Positions 56,177 to 64,000 of a stretch of 64,000 nucleotides of DNA are shown here, one piece after another; position 1 is the first letter of the stretch; each line of letters starts with the position of its first letter. The notes beneath the pieces are model-generated. The model worked only from the letters and a program-made list of their open reading frames with translations. It did no database searches and had not been told where the DNA came from. Position numbers and translations under genes: made by a program. This DNA is from an uncultured Cellvibrionales bacterium (GTDB lineage Bacteria; Pseudomonadota; Gammaproteobacteria; Pseudomonadales; Porticoccaceae), in NCBI GenBank assembly GCA_913031145.1, contig CAJWCO010000009.1, forward strand, positions 1 to 64,000, written 5' to 3'.

Positions 56177-57193
56177 TCAGGTCTCTTGCGAATCAACAAT
56201 TTGATGATAATTCTTTAGGCGCTCGGCCGACAGTTGTTTCTGTGCGACTGCAGCGAGTAACGCACACTGCGGTTCATGACGATGTGAGCAGTCTCTAAAT
56301 TTACAGTGTCCTAAGTGGGGGTGGAAGTCCACAAACCCCGAAAGCAGTTGTTCAGGTCGCAGATGGCTCAGCGAAAACTCTCGAATGCCCGGCGAATCAA
56401 TTAATCGGCCACCCGTTGGAAGATGAAACAAGCGCGATGCTGTTGTCGTATGGACGCCTTTTTCTGCGCCTAAAGACATCTCACCGACAGCGGTTTTAGC
56501 GGTCGGTTGTAGATGATTGATCAACGACGATTTGCCCACGCCGGACTGACCTACAAAAATTGAGGTATGTTCACATAACTGTTGGTGTAACTGATTAATG
56601 CCGATTTTTTTTTCCGCGGAAACGCGCAATACAGTATATCCGATGTGCTCATACGCTTCGATTAGCGCCACCACCTTTGCCATATTTGGATGGTCCTCGA
56701 GATCGATTTTATTGGCCAGCAGAATCGCTTGGATCCCTTGAACTTCAGCCGCCGCAAGATAGCGATCAATCAGATTACTGAACGGTTCAGGCGTGCACGC
56801 TAACACAATAGCAATTCTGTCTACATTGGCTGCTACAGGTCGTATCTTGCCATAAATGTCAGGCCGCACTAATTCAGATCTACGCGGTTTGCGCGCGGTC
56901 ACAACACCGTAGGGTTCGGCATGTTGCCAGATTACTTCGTCACCTGCGACCAAAGGCTCCACATGCGCTCTCTTGTGGCATCGATAGGTGTGTCCACGGT
57001 AGTCGTCCTCTAGGCCTTCAATGTCTATTTGTCGGCCAAAATTACAAATAACACGGCCAATAGACGGAGGGGCTAAGGACGCAGAGGGGTCGATGTTCTT
57101 ATCATGCGGAGGCGCGGATGAAATGTTGAGCGCCCGATCCTGATTTGTTTGGATACGAGCGCGTTGATGTTTCGTCAGTTGGCGTTTTGTCAT
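56177..57193 (-). CDS. rsgA: Ribosome small-subunit GTPase RsgA
   Basis: This 338-residue circularly permuted GTPase (YjeQ) acts late in 30S maturation. It has an N-terminal OB fold, a permuted G domain with NKIDL first and then GQSGVGKSSLINHL, DSPGIREF, and a C-terminal zinc knuckle (CKFRDCSHRHEPQC). The ATG at 57193 gives the typical basic N-terminus (TKRQLTKHQRARIQTNQ); a codon at 57205 is possible. It is divergent from orn, as in other gammaproteobacteria. Confidence 0.95.
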   Translation of the reverse strand: MTKRQLTKHQRARIQTNQDRALNISSAPPHDKNIDPSASLAPPSIGRVICNFGRQIDIEGLEDDYRGHTYRCHKRAHVEPLVAGDEVIWQHAEPYGVVTARKPRRSELVRPDIYGKIRPVAANVDRIAIVLACTPEPFSNLIDRYLAAAEVQGIQAILLANKIDLEDHPNMAKVVALIEAYEHIGYTVLRVSAEKKIGINQLHQQLCEHTSIFVGQSGVGKSSLINHLQPTAKTAVGEMSLGAEKGVHTTTASRLFHLPTGGRLIDSPGIREFSLSHLRPEQLLSGFVDFHPHLGHCKFRDCSHRHEPQCALLAAVAQKQLSAERLKNYHQIVDSQET

Positions 57194-57347
57194 GCCTGGT
57201 CTCATGATGCGGGTGACACATCTTTATTTCCCAAGCTCCCAAGGATATAGCATAATCATCAGGGTTAACAACCGGACCTCCATCAATCATTCCGCCCAGT
57301 TTTTATGCGTTGCGATTGTCGGTGTTTTTGTATATTGAGGGTAAGTG

Positions 57348-57896
57348 ATGGTGAAAAAAAATCCGTTGAATTTAATCTGGATTGACCTCGAAATGACGGG
57401 ACTTTCGCCGGAACGCGATAAGATCATCGAAATTGCTACATTGGTTACAGATTCAGATTTGCAGCTTTTGGCAGAGGGTCCGGTGCTGGCGATTTATCAA
57501 GAAAATAGCGTGCTGGCAGCGATGGATGACTGGAACACGCGCCAACATGGTCGCTCTGGCTTGACTGATCGCGTGCGCGCCAGTTCAGTGGATGAAGCTG
57601 CAGCTATGGCACAAACGTTAACCTTTTTAAATCAGTGGCTGGATTCTAATACATCGCCAATGTGCGGTAATTCGATTTGCCAAGACCGGCGCTTTCTCGT
57701 CAATTATATGCCAGAGCTAGCAACATTTTTTCATTATCGAAATTTGGATGTCTCGACACTTAAGGAATTAGCGCGTCGCTGGAAACCTGAATTAGCCGCA
57801 GGCTTTGTGAAGAAGAGTTCTCATCTGGCGATGGACGATATTCATGATTCCATTGCTGAGCTACGGTATTACCGAGAATTTTTTATTCGTACTTAG
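57348..57896 (+). CDS. orn: Oligoribonuclease
   Basis: This 182-residue DEDDh 3'-5' exonuclease degrades di- and oligoribonucleotides, including pGpG from c-di-GMP turnover. The acidic residues are in [18 protein letters not shown] and the [10 protein letters not shown] block. The ATG at 57348 follows GAGGG; a GTG one codon earlier is possible. Its 3' end overlaps queG by 14 bases. Confidence 0.96.
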   Translation: MVKKNPLNLIWIDLEMTGLSPERDKIIEIATLVTDSDLQLLAEGPVLAIYQENSVLAAMDDWNTRQHGRSGLTDRVRASSVDEAAAMAQTLTFLNQWLDSNTSPMCGNSICQDRRFLVNYMPELATFFHYRNLDVSTLKELARRWKPELAAGFVKKSSHLAMDDIHDSIAELRYYREFFIRT

Positions 57897-59001
57897 AGAC
57901 GGGATCCGTAGGTGTCTGTGGAGTTAGCTTTTGCTCCTGTTGGACAATAGCCCACGTCACATGTTCCAAAACGAGCGGCGTTGAAGAATTCGCGCGCTGT
58001 TTGAGCGCGGCCAGTATGAGCGGGTTGCCAGACGCATTGCCGAGGCCGATGGCGAGATTGCGTAACCACCGCTGATAGCCTATGCGTCTAATGGCAGAGC
58101 CTTCGGTAAAACGTTCGAATTCAGCTTCACTCCACATGAATAAGTCTAACAGCGCTGGCGAGTCGAAATGGTGTCTGGGCGCAAACGCTGTTTCTTGTGA
58201 TTGCGCGGGGTATCGATTCCAAGGACAGCTAATTTGGCAGTCGTCACAGCCAAAAACACGATTGCCCATGAGGGGTCTAAACTCCAGTGGTATGCTCCCT
58301 TTGTGCTCGATTGTTAAATAAGAGATACAACGTCGCGCGTCTAATACGTAGGGTTCGGGAAACGCGTTGGTAGGACACACGCGAAGACATGCTCGGCATT
58401 TGCCACATTGATTGGGCTGGTCATTGTGGTCAACGGGAAGCGCCAGCGAGGTGTATATTTCTCCCAAAAAGAACCATGACCCTGCTTGGCTATTGAGGAT
58501 TAAGGTGTTTTTACCCATCCATCCTAGACCTGCCTGCGCCGCTAGCGGCTTTTCCATGACCGGCGCGCTGTCGACAAAGGCCCGTTGGCTGAGTGTATCG
58601 TTGGGCAGTTCTTCGCGAATTCTACTTACAAGTTCACCCAAGCGCCGTCGGATTAGTTTGTGATAGTCACGACCAAGAGCATAACGTGAGATATAGGCTT
58701 TGTTGTTGTCTTTAAGTATGGCGATCATTTTATTGTCGTTTAAGTAGTCCATGCGAACACAGATGACGCGAATGGTGTGGTCGACCAACTTATCCACGAC
58801 ATAGCGTTTTTCGCCGTGATGTCCCATCCATCCCATCGAACCCTGGTAACCGTTTTTTAGCCAGGCGTTTAAACTTTTCGAGGCTTCATTGAGATCCGGT
58901 TCGATAATAGCAACCTGCTGAAATCCGAGTTCTATTCCCCAAGCTTTGATTTTTTTGGCTAAAAATACGAGATTGTGTCTTTCATCGCTCACTTGATGCA
59001 T
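57883..59001 (-). CDS. queG: Epoxyqueuosine reductase QueG
   Basis: This 372-residue cobalamin and Fe-S enzyme reduces epoxyqueuosine to queuosine in tRNA. The two 4Fe-4S sites are in [12 protein letters not shown] and [10 protein letters not shown]. The catalytic-domain block [18 protein letters not shown] is intact. A HEAT-like C-terminus is partly present. It is convergent with orn and divergent from nnr. Confidence 0.95.
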   Translation of the reverse strand: MHQVSDERHNLVFLAKKIKAWGIELGFQQVAIIEPDLNEASKSLNAWLKNGYQGSMGWMGHHGEKRYVVDKLVDHTIRVICVRMDYLNDNKMIAILKDNNKAYISRYALGRDYHKLIRRRLGELVSRIREELPNDTLSQRAFVDSAPVMEKPLAAQAGLGWMGKNTLILNSQAGSWFFLGEIYTSLALPVDHNDQPNQCGKCRACLRVCPTNAFPEPYVLDARRCISYLTIEHKGSIPLEFRPLMGNRVFGCDDCQISCPWNRYPAQSQETAFAPRHHFDSPALLDLFMWSEAEFERFTEGSAIRRIGYQRWLRNLAIGLGNASGNPLILAALKQRANSSTPLVLEHVTWAIVQQEQKLTPQTPTDPVSKYE

Positions 59002-59057
59002 GGTTTACAGATTTATCTCGATTATAATGGACGTGATTTTACTCGGATATTAATGCG

Positions 59058-60587
59058 ATGTCGCTTAACCCATCAGAAGATTTATTGCACACCGTGGACA
59101 GTGTGAAACGAATTGAGCAAAGAGCCATGCAACAAATGGGTCTGACCAGCTGCGACTTTATGCGCCAAGCTGCGAGTGCTATTTTAACAGAGTTGTTAGA
59201 CGAGTTTGGGCGCCCCGAGGGGCTAACGATCTTTTGCGGTTCGGGCAGCAATGCAGGCGACGGCTACATGCTTGCCGAATTCGCCGCCAACGATGCAATT
59301 CCCGTGCAGGTCTTTGAATTAGGTGCCGTGGATACCTTATCGCCCAGTGTTGCGCAAGCTCGGCTGGCCGCCCTGAAATCGCCCGCCCAACTGTCTGTCT
59401 ATTCGCAAAGCATGCAGATTAGCGCGGGTATTGTGATCGATGCGTTAATCGGCACTGGATTGCGGGGTTCGCTCAAAGAGTGGTATCGTCAAGCGATTCG
59501 GCAAATTAACGATTGTGATTTCCCAGTAGTAGCGATCGATGTCCCTTCAGGGCTCGATGGCGATACTGGGAATGTGCCAGACGACGCTGTCATAGCGGAT
59601 CTAACCATCACGTTTATTGCGCCTAAACAGGGTTTGTTCACGGGTCGTGGGCCGGTTTGTTGCGGGGTTGTTGTGTGGCATTCGCTAAATGTTCCACCGG
59701 AGGCTTATGGAGCGCAACCGCCTAGCGTATACCGTATGAAATTGCCGGCGTTACTTGAGCAACTGCCTTTAAGGCCGCGCGATGCGCATAAGGCGCAGTT
59801 TGGGCATGTGATGGTCATAGGCGGTGATATAGGTTTCGGCGGTGCCGCCATTATGGCCGCGCAAGCAAGCGTTCGGACCGGCGCCGGTCTTGTTTCCATG
59901 GCGACGCGCCCGGAACATGTTCCGCCTATGCTGGCTCGACAGCCTGAGGTGATGGCAGTGGGCGTGGTGTCTGGTCAGGAGTTGCAGCCTCTATTAAAAC
60001 GCTCCAATGTTTTAGTGATAGGTCCAGGTCTTGGACAATCGGCATGGTCTGAGCAGCTGTTACAAAAAGCGTTTGATACGCGGTTGCCGATGGTCGTTGA
60101 TGCCGATGCTCTCAATATTCTGGCGTCGGGCCGAGTGGTTTCCGATCCCACCAAAGCGCAATGGATTATGACGCCTCATCCTGGTGAGGCAGCACGACTG
60201 TTGGACATTTCGGTGCGCGAAGTTGAAGCAAATCGCTTTGCGGCGGTGCGTAAGCTACACGAAAAATATTCCGCCGTGGTGGTATTAAAAGGTGTGGGTA
60301 GCCTTGTTACGTGCGACACTTTGGGAGGTGTTAGCGTTTGTCCATATGGTAATCCAGGTATGGCAAGTGGTGGCATGGGCGACATCTTGAGTGGCGTGAT
60401 AGGTGCGCTTTTAGCGCAGGGTTTGACGTTGCACGGAGCGGCTGAGTTAGGGTGTTGCTTACATTCCTATGCGGCAGATATGGCGTCGCAGCAGTATGGT
60501 GAGCACGGCTTAGCGGCAACGGACCTGCTGACATTTATCCGGGGCCAGCTGAATAATCGAGATTTTCTGGATGAGCTCGACGAATGA
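59058..60587 (+). CDS. nnr: Bifunctional NAD(P)HX epimerase/dehydratase Nnr
   Basis: This 509-residue protein repairs hydrated NAD(P)H. The N-terminal YjeF_N epimerase domain (about 1-215) has CGSGSNAGDGY and DVPSGLDGDTG. The C-terminal ADP-dependent dehydratase (ribokinase-like, 235-509) has MTPHPGEAARLL and GNPGMASGGMGDILSG. Its stop overlaps the tsaE start (ATGA). Confidence 0.95.
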   Translation: MSLNPSEDLLHTVDSVKRIEQRAMQQMGLTSCDFMRQAASAILTELLDEFGRPEGLTIFCGSGSNAGDGYMLAEFAANDAIPVQVFELGAVDTLSPSVAQARLAALKSPAQLSVYSQSMQISAGIVIDALIGTGLRGSLKEWYRQAIRQINDCDFPVVAIDVPSGLDGDTGNVPDDAVIADLTITFIAPKQGLFTGRGPVCCGVVVWHSLNVPPEAYGAQPPSVYRMKLPALLEQLPLRPRDAHKAQFGHVMVIGGDIGFGGAAIMAAQASVRTGAGLVSMATRPEHVPPMLARQPEVMAVGVVSGQELQPLLKRSNVLVIGPGLGQSAWSEQLLQKAFDTRLPMVVDADALNILASGRVVSDPTKAQWIMTPHPGEAARLLDISVREVEANRFAAVRKLHEKYSAVVVLKGVGSLVTCDTLGGVSVCPYGNPGMASGGMGDILSGVIGALLAQGLTLHGAAELGCCLHSYAADMASQQYGEHGLAATDLLTFIRGQLNNRDFLDELDE

Positions 60588-61126
60588 TGTCATCGGACCT
60601 ATATTGTTACGAATCTCAATCGGTTAGCTTTGAACTTGCGGATGAGTCCGCCATGTATCGACTGGGCAATCGCCTTGCACAGTGTTTTCGTGCAGGTTTG
60701 TTGATTACGCTGCGTGGTGAACTTGGCATGGGCAAGACCACGTTAGCTCGGGGCATTTTGCGCGGCTTGGGGCATACTGGTTCGGTGAAAAGTCCAACGT
60801 ACACAGTACTGGAACCATATGATATGGCTTTTGGTCGGGTCTATCATTTTGATTTCTATCGGTTGGCAGACCCTGAAGAATTAGAATTTTTGGGCTTTAG
60901 AGATTATCTGCTCGACGCGCATCTTTGTTTGGTCGAATGGCCAGAACAGGGTAAAGGATATCTCGGATCAGCTGACTTAGATGTTGGCATTACACAATTT
61001 AGGCAGGGCCGCCGACTGACCCTTAAAGGGTTGAGTGATGCAGGGGTTGAGGTTTTAGCGCGCTTGACTTTGCCTCCGGGCAACGACTTAAATAACCAGA
61101 AATGCATTGAATATCAGGGTTCTTGA
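60584..61126 (+). CDS. tsaE: tRNA t6A modification ATPase TsaE
   Basis: This 180-residue P-loop ATPase (YjeE) works with TsaB and TsaD. The P-loop is GELGMGKTTLARG, followed by VKSPTYTVLEPY and the YHFDFYRL block. Two adjacent ATGs (60584, 60587) are possible starts. It is coupled to nnr and sits just before amiB. The C-terminal ~25 residues extend past the usual length. Confidence 0.94.
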   Translation: MMSSDLYCYESQSVSFELADESAMYRLGNRLAQCFRAGLLITLRGELGMGKTTLARGILRGLGHTGSVKSPTYTVLEPYDMAFGRVYHFDFYRLADPEELEFLGFRDYLLDAHLCLVEWPEQGKGYLGSADLDVGITQFRQGRRLTLKGLSDAGVEVLARLTLPPGNDLNNQKCIEYQGS

Positions 61127-61130
61127 ACAC

Positions 61131-62462
61131 GTGAAACGAATTATAGTAACAAGGGTCTTCTGGATGTTCATAGCGCTGAATAGTGCGGTGTTTACAGGCA
61201 CTTTTGCTGTTGCATCAGAAATTGAGGGCGTACGGTTGTATCGCTCGCCTGATCGCACGCGCGTGGTTTTGGATCTAGATTCTACGGTCAAGCATAAAAT
61301 GTTTACGCTTGATAATCCCAGTCGAGTGGTCGTAGATATCACCAATGTGAAATTAAAAACCGCTTTTGATACGCTTAATTACTCAGGCTCGCCAATTGCT
61401 AAGATCCGGACCGGGGTGCGCGGTAAAAGGGGGTTACGTGTCGTATTTGACCTGAAAAATGTCGTTAATCCGAAGACTTTTACGCTTCAAGCCAACGAGC
61501 GTTATGGTGATCGTCTGGTGATCGATCTTTATGATCTAAAGCAGCGCGTCAGTAAGTCTGTCGAGGGCATTATAGAGCAAGACAATCGTAAGATCATTGT
61601 CGCGATTGATGCCGGTCATGGGGGTGAGGACCCAGGTGCGCTTGGGCCAGGCAAGATTCGTGAGAAGGTTGTGGTCTTACAAATCGCTAAACGACTTGAA
61701 AAGCTTTTTGACAAGGATCCTGATTTTATCGGTATGTTGGTTCGCAAGGGCGATTACTATTTGGCGCATCGAAAGCGAACGGCAATTGCACACGCCAATC
61801 GCGCAGACTTTTTCATATCCATTCATGCCGACGCGTTCTCAAGTCCGCAAGCTTATGGCGCATCAGTCTATGCGTTATCCAATAAGGGTGCGACGAGCGA
61901 GGCGGCGCGCTATTTGGCGAGCGCAGAAAATCGTGCTGATCTTATTGGCGGAGCGGTATCCTTAAGCCTAGACGACAAAGACGACGCCTTAGCAGAAGTG
62001 CTCTTGGACTTGTCGATGACAGCAACATTGTCGAGTAGTTTGGCCGCGGGTGAGCACATACTGAGAAACATCGATGGGCTGGCGCGACTGCATAAAAAAA
62101 ATGTCGAACAAGCCGGATTTCTGGTGCTGAAGTCACCCGATATTCCTTCGATTTTAATTGAGGCAGGTTTTATTTCTAATCCGCGAGAGGCTAAGTTGCT
62201 GACGAGTGAGCGCTATCAGCAGCGCATGTCAGAGGCTATTTACCGAGGCCTGGTGAATTACTATTTAGATAATCCGCCGCCTGGCACCGCACTGGCGAAC
62301 CAACGCTCGCTTCGCACAAAGACCTATGTTGTGGTTAAAGGTGATACGTTGTCACATATCGCCGAACGTCATAACACCACAACAAACCGTTTGGCGAAGT
62401 ACAATAAACTGAACTCTAAAAGTATTCATGTCGGCCAACGTCTGACAATTCCACCTCAATAG
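61131..62462 (+). CDS. amiB: N-acetylmuramoyl-L-alanine amidase AmiB/AmiC type
   Basis: This 443-residue exported amidase splits septal peptidoglycan. It has a signal peptide (about 1-28), an AMIN domain (30-130), an Amidase_3 domain with zinc ligands in AIDAGHGGEDPGA, ISIHADAF and IEAGFISN, and a C-terminal LysM domain (KTYVVVKGDTLSHIAERHN). A helical insert around residues 255-305 is typical of EnvC/NlpD-regulated amidases. The GTG at 61131 gives a clean signal peptide; a TTG at 61107 overlapping tsaE is possible. Confidence 0.94.
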   Translation: MKRIIVTRVFWMFIALNSAVFTGTFAVASEIEGVRLYRSPDRTRVVLDLDSTVKHKMFTLDNPSRVVVDITNVKLKTAFDTLNYSGSPIAKIRTGVRGKRGLRVVFDLKNVVNPKTFTLQANERYGDRLVIDLYDLKQRVSKSVEGIIEQDNRKIIVAIDAGHGGEDPGALGPGKIREKVVVLQIAKRLEKLFDKDPDFIGMLVRKGDYYLAHRKRTAIAHANRADFFISIHADAFSSPQAYGASVYALSNKGATSEAARYLASAENRADLIGGAVSLSLDDKDDALAEVLLDLSMTATLSSSLAAGEHILRNIDGLARLHKKNVEQAGFLVLKSPDIPSILIEAGFISNPREAKLLTSERYQQRMSEAIYRGLVNYYLDNPPPGTALANQRSLRTKTYVVVKGDTLSHIAERHNTTTNRLAKYNKLNSKSIHVGQRLTIPPQ

Positions 62463-62485
62463 CCTCTAACTAATCGAGTCAACGT

Positions 62486-64000
62486 ATGTCGCTCATTCGC
62501 GTTCTCAGTCCCCAATTAACCAATCAAATTGCTGCGGGCGAGGTGATTGAGCGCCCGTTTTCTGTGTTAAAGGAATTAGTTGAAAACAGTTTAGATGCGG
62601 GAGCCAAGGCTATCGATGTGGAGTTGGAGCAGGGCGGCGTTAAACTATTAAAGGTTCGCGATAACGGTCATGGCATAGCGGAGGGTGATTTGCCGTTAGC
62701 GTTGAGTCGCCATGCGACGAGTAAAATTGCCGATCTGGCAGACCTCGAATGCGTTCAAACACTGGGCTTTAGAGGCGAGGCTTTGGCCAGTATTGCGTCG
62801 GTCTCTCGTCTACACCTGACCTCTTGTGATGCAGGAGGTTCTGGTTGGTGTGCAACGTCGGAGGGCCGCGATATGGAGGTAACAATGCGCCCTGCTGCGC
62901 ATCCAGTTGGCACAACAGTTGAGGTGAGAGAATTATTTTTTAACACGCCTGCGCGGCGCAAATTCTTACGTGCAGAAACCACTGAATATACGCGAATCGA
63001 ACAATGTCTCAAGCGACTCGCGTTAAGCCGTTTTGACGTGGCGTTCACGCTGCTGCATAACCAGCGTCCTCGTCATAGTTTGCGAGCGGCTACTGATCAC
63101 GCGGCGCGAGAACGCAGAGTGGCCGATATTTGCGGTACGCCGTTTATGGAACAGGCCATCTATCTCGACAATGATCGTTCCACGTTGCGCCTTTGGGGTT
63201 GGACGGGTCTTCCTACTTTTTCGCGGAGTCAGGCCGACCTCCAGTACTTCTTTGTCAACGGACGGAGTATTCGCGACAAAGTCATCACGCATGCTGTTAA
63301 GCAGGCCTATCAAGATGTTCTTTATCACGGGCGTCACCCGACTTACGTGTTGTTTCTCGAAATCGCCCCCGACGAGGTCGATGTCAATGTGCATCCGGGC
63401 AAGCAGGAGGTGAGGTTTCGAGACAGTCGCGCGATTCATGGTTTTATTTATCGGACATTGCAAAAAATACTTGCCGACGACCGCCCTCAAAACCATTTAA
63501 CCTCGCTGCATCAGGAGGGATTAGATGTTCCTCGCAACGGGTCTGATCTAATCCAAGCCGCCTCTAACGGGTCCGCGGATGACGAAGGTCTGAAACAGTC
63601 GCCGCTCGGACTCTCTAGTGCGTCTGCCCAGCGTCACTCAACGGGCTCTATGCCTGCGCAGGCCTATCGGAGTCTTTACTCAGGATTGGCTACTGGATTG
63701 CCCAGTGCGCTTTCAGACCAGGGTCAACATGACGGCGAAGAGATACCACCGCTCGGATTTGCTATTGCCCAGTTTAAGGGGATTTATATCTTGTCTGAGA
63801 ATGCGCAGGCGTTGATCGTGGTTGATATGCATGCCGCTCATGAGCGCATTACCTACGAGCGCATGAAACGCGCATATGAGCAAAACAGCTTGGTTACACA
63901 GCCGTTGCTCGTACCAGAGAGCCTTACTGTGAGTCAGGCCGAGGCAGCTATCGCTGAGCAGCATCAAGATCTTTTTGCCGAACTGGGCTTTGTCGTTGAG
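62486..64000 (+). CDS. mutL: DNA mismatch repair protein MutL (3' end cut by window)
   Basis: The first 505 codons are present. The GHKL ATPase motifs are intact: AAGEVIERP and [16 protein letters not shown], and [10 protein letters not shown]. The transducer domain has [11 protein letters not shown] and [14 protein letters not shown]. After a low-complexity linker (about 345-415), the C-terminal domain contains [12 protein letters not shown], matching D(M/Q)HA-x2-E-x4-E, the endonuclease metal site absent in E. coli MutL. It follows amiB after 23 bases in the conserved amiB-mutL order. Confidence 0.97.
   Translation, partial: MSLIRVLSPQLTNQIAAGEVIERPFSVLKELVENSLDAGAKAIDVELEQGGVKLLKVRDNGHGIAEGDLPLALSRHATSKIADLADLECVQTLGFRGEALASIASVSRLHLTSCDAGGSGWCATSEGRDMEVTMRPAAHPVGTTVEVRELFFNTPARRKFLRAETTEYTRIEQCLKRLALSRFDVAFTLLHNQRPRHSLRAATDHAARERRVADICGTPFMEQAIYLDNDRSTLRLWGWTGLPTFSRSQADLQYFFVNGRSIRDKVITHAVKQAYQDVLYHGRHPTYVLFLEIAPDEVDVNVHPGKQEVRFRDSRAIHGFIYRTLQKILADDRPQNHLTSLHQEGLDVPRNGSDLIQAASNGSADDEGLKQSPLGLSSASAQRHSTGSMPAQAYRSLYSGLATGLPSALSDQGQHDGEEIPPLGFAIAQFKGIYILSENAQALIVVDMHAAHERITYERMKRAYEQNSLVTQPLLVPESLTVSQAEAAIAEQHQDLFAELGFVVE

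Overview
The window is a chromosomal segment of a gammaproteobacterium. Apart from one 1.1 kb stretch it is tightly packed with housekeeping genes. The gene order matches conserved blocks of the Pseudomonas/Cellvibrio-like branch: dsbC-hom-thrC, prfB-lysS, ygfZ/sdhE-ygfX beside nadB, rpoE-rseA-rseB-mucD-lepA-lepB-rnc-era-recO-acpS, mrcA beside pilM-P and aroKB, and psd-rsgA/orn/queG/nnr-tsaE-amiB-mutL. Base composition looks close to 50% GC by eye. A free-living, probably marine member of the Pseudomonadales/Cellvibrionales is my inference; no rRNA or other taxonomic marker is present. I see no tRNA, rRNA, CRISPR array, insertion sequence or prophage.

Layout. 0-5.1 kb: the end of an ammonium transporter, a PII protein, dsbC, and the threonine genes hom-thrC. 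5.3-11.3 kb: a DUF3094-like small membrane protein, recJ, tesA and the divergent ybbA-ybbP ABC exporter. 11.4-14.5 kb: a degenerate PAS histidine kinase and selO. 14.7-19.5 kb: prfB with its programmed +1 frameshift, lysS, heme A synthase and ung. 19.5-20.6 kb: a gene-poor stretch with a candidate small gene, promoter-like motifs and palindromes. 20.6-24.5 kb: ygfZ (with an in-frame hexanucleotide tract), sdhE-ygfX, and a polyamine operon with two SpeD-family proteins around SpeE. 24.5-36.6 kb: nadB, then the sigma-E envelope-stress operon running into lepA-lepB-rnc-era-recO-acpS and mazG. 36.8-42.2 kb: adk, tsaB, uppP, an M18 aminopeptidase, trpS and a pseudoazurin-like protein. 42.3-49.4 kb: pckA, the hslO-hslR-yrfG redox/heat-shock group, cysQ and mrcA. 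49.5-54.2 kb: an eroded type IV pilus alignment locus (pilM fused to pilN, pilN out of frame, pilO, pilP, no pilQ), then aroK-aroB. 54.2-64 kb: hemE, psd, rsgA, orn, queG, nnr, tsaE, amiB and the first 505 codons of mutL.

How the parts work together. The sigma-E block senses envelope damage (RseA/RseB) and includes the periplasmic protease MucD. Next to it are the translation, secretion and RNA-processing genes lepA, lepB, rnc and era. HslO, HslR, DsbC and SelO are redox or heat-stress proteins. UppP, PBP1A and AmiB handle peptidoglycan and its lipid carrier. TsaB and TsaE belong to the t6A tRNA-modification pathway and QueG to queuosine synthesis.

The least ordinary loci are the eroded pil locus, the histidine kinase that has lost its phosphoacceptor and ATP-binding residues, the double-SpeD polyamine operon, and the regulated-looking small gene at 19.6-20.0 kb. 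None of these is proven to be a new system from sequence alone.
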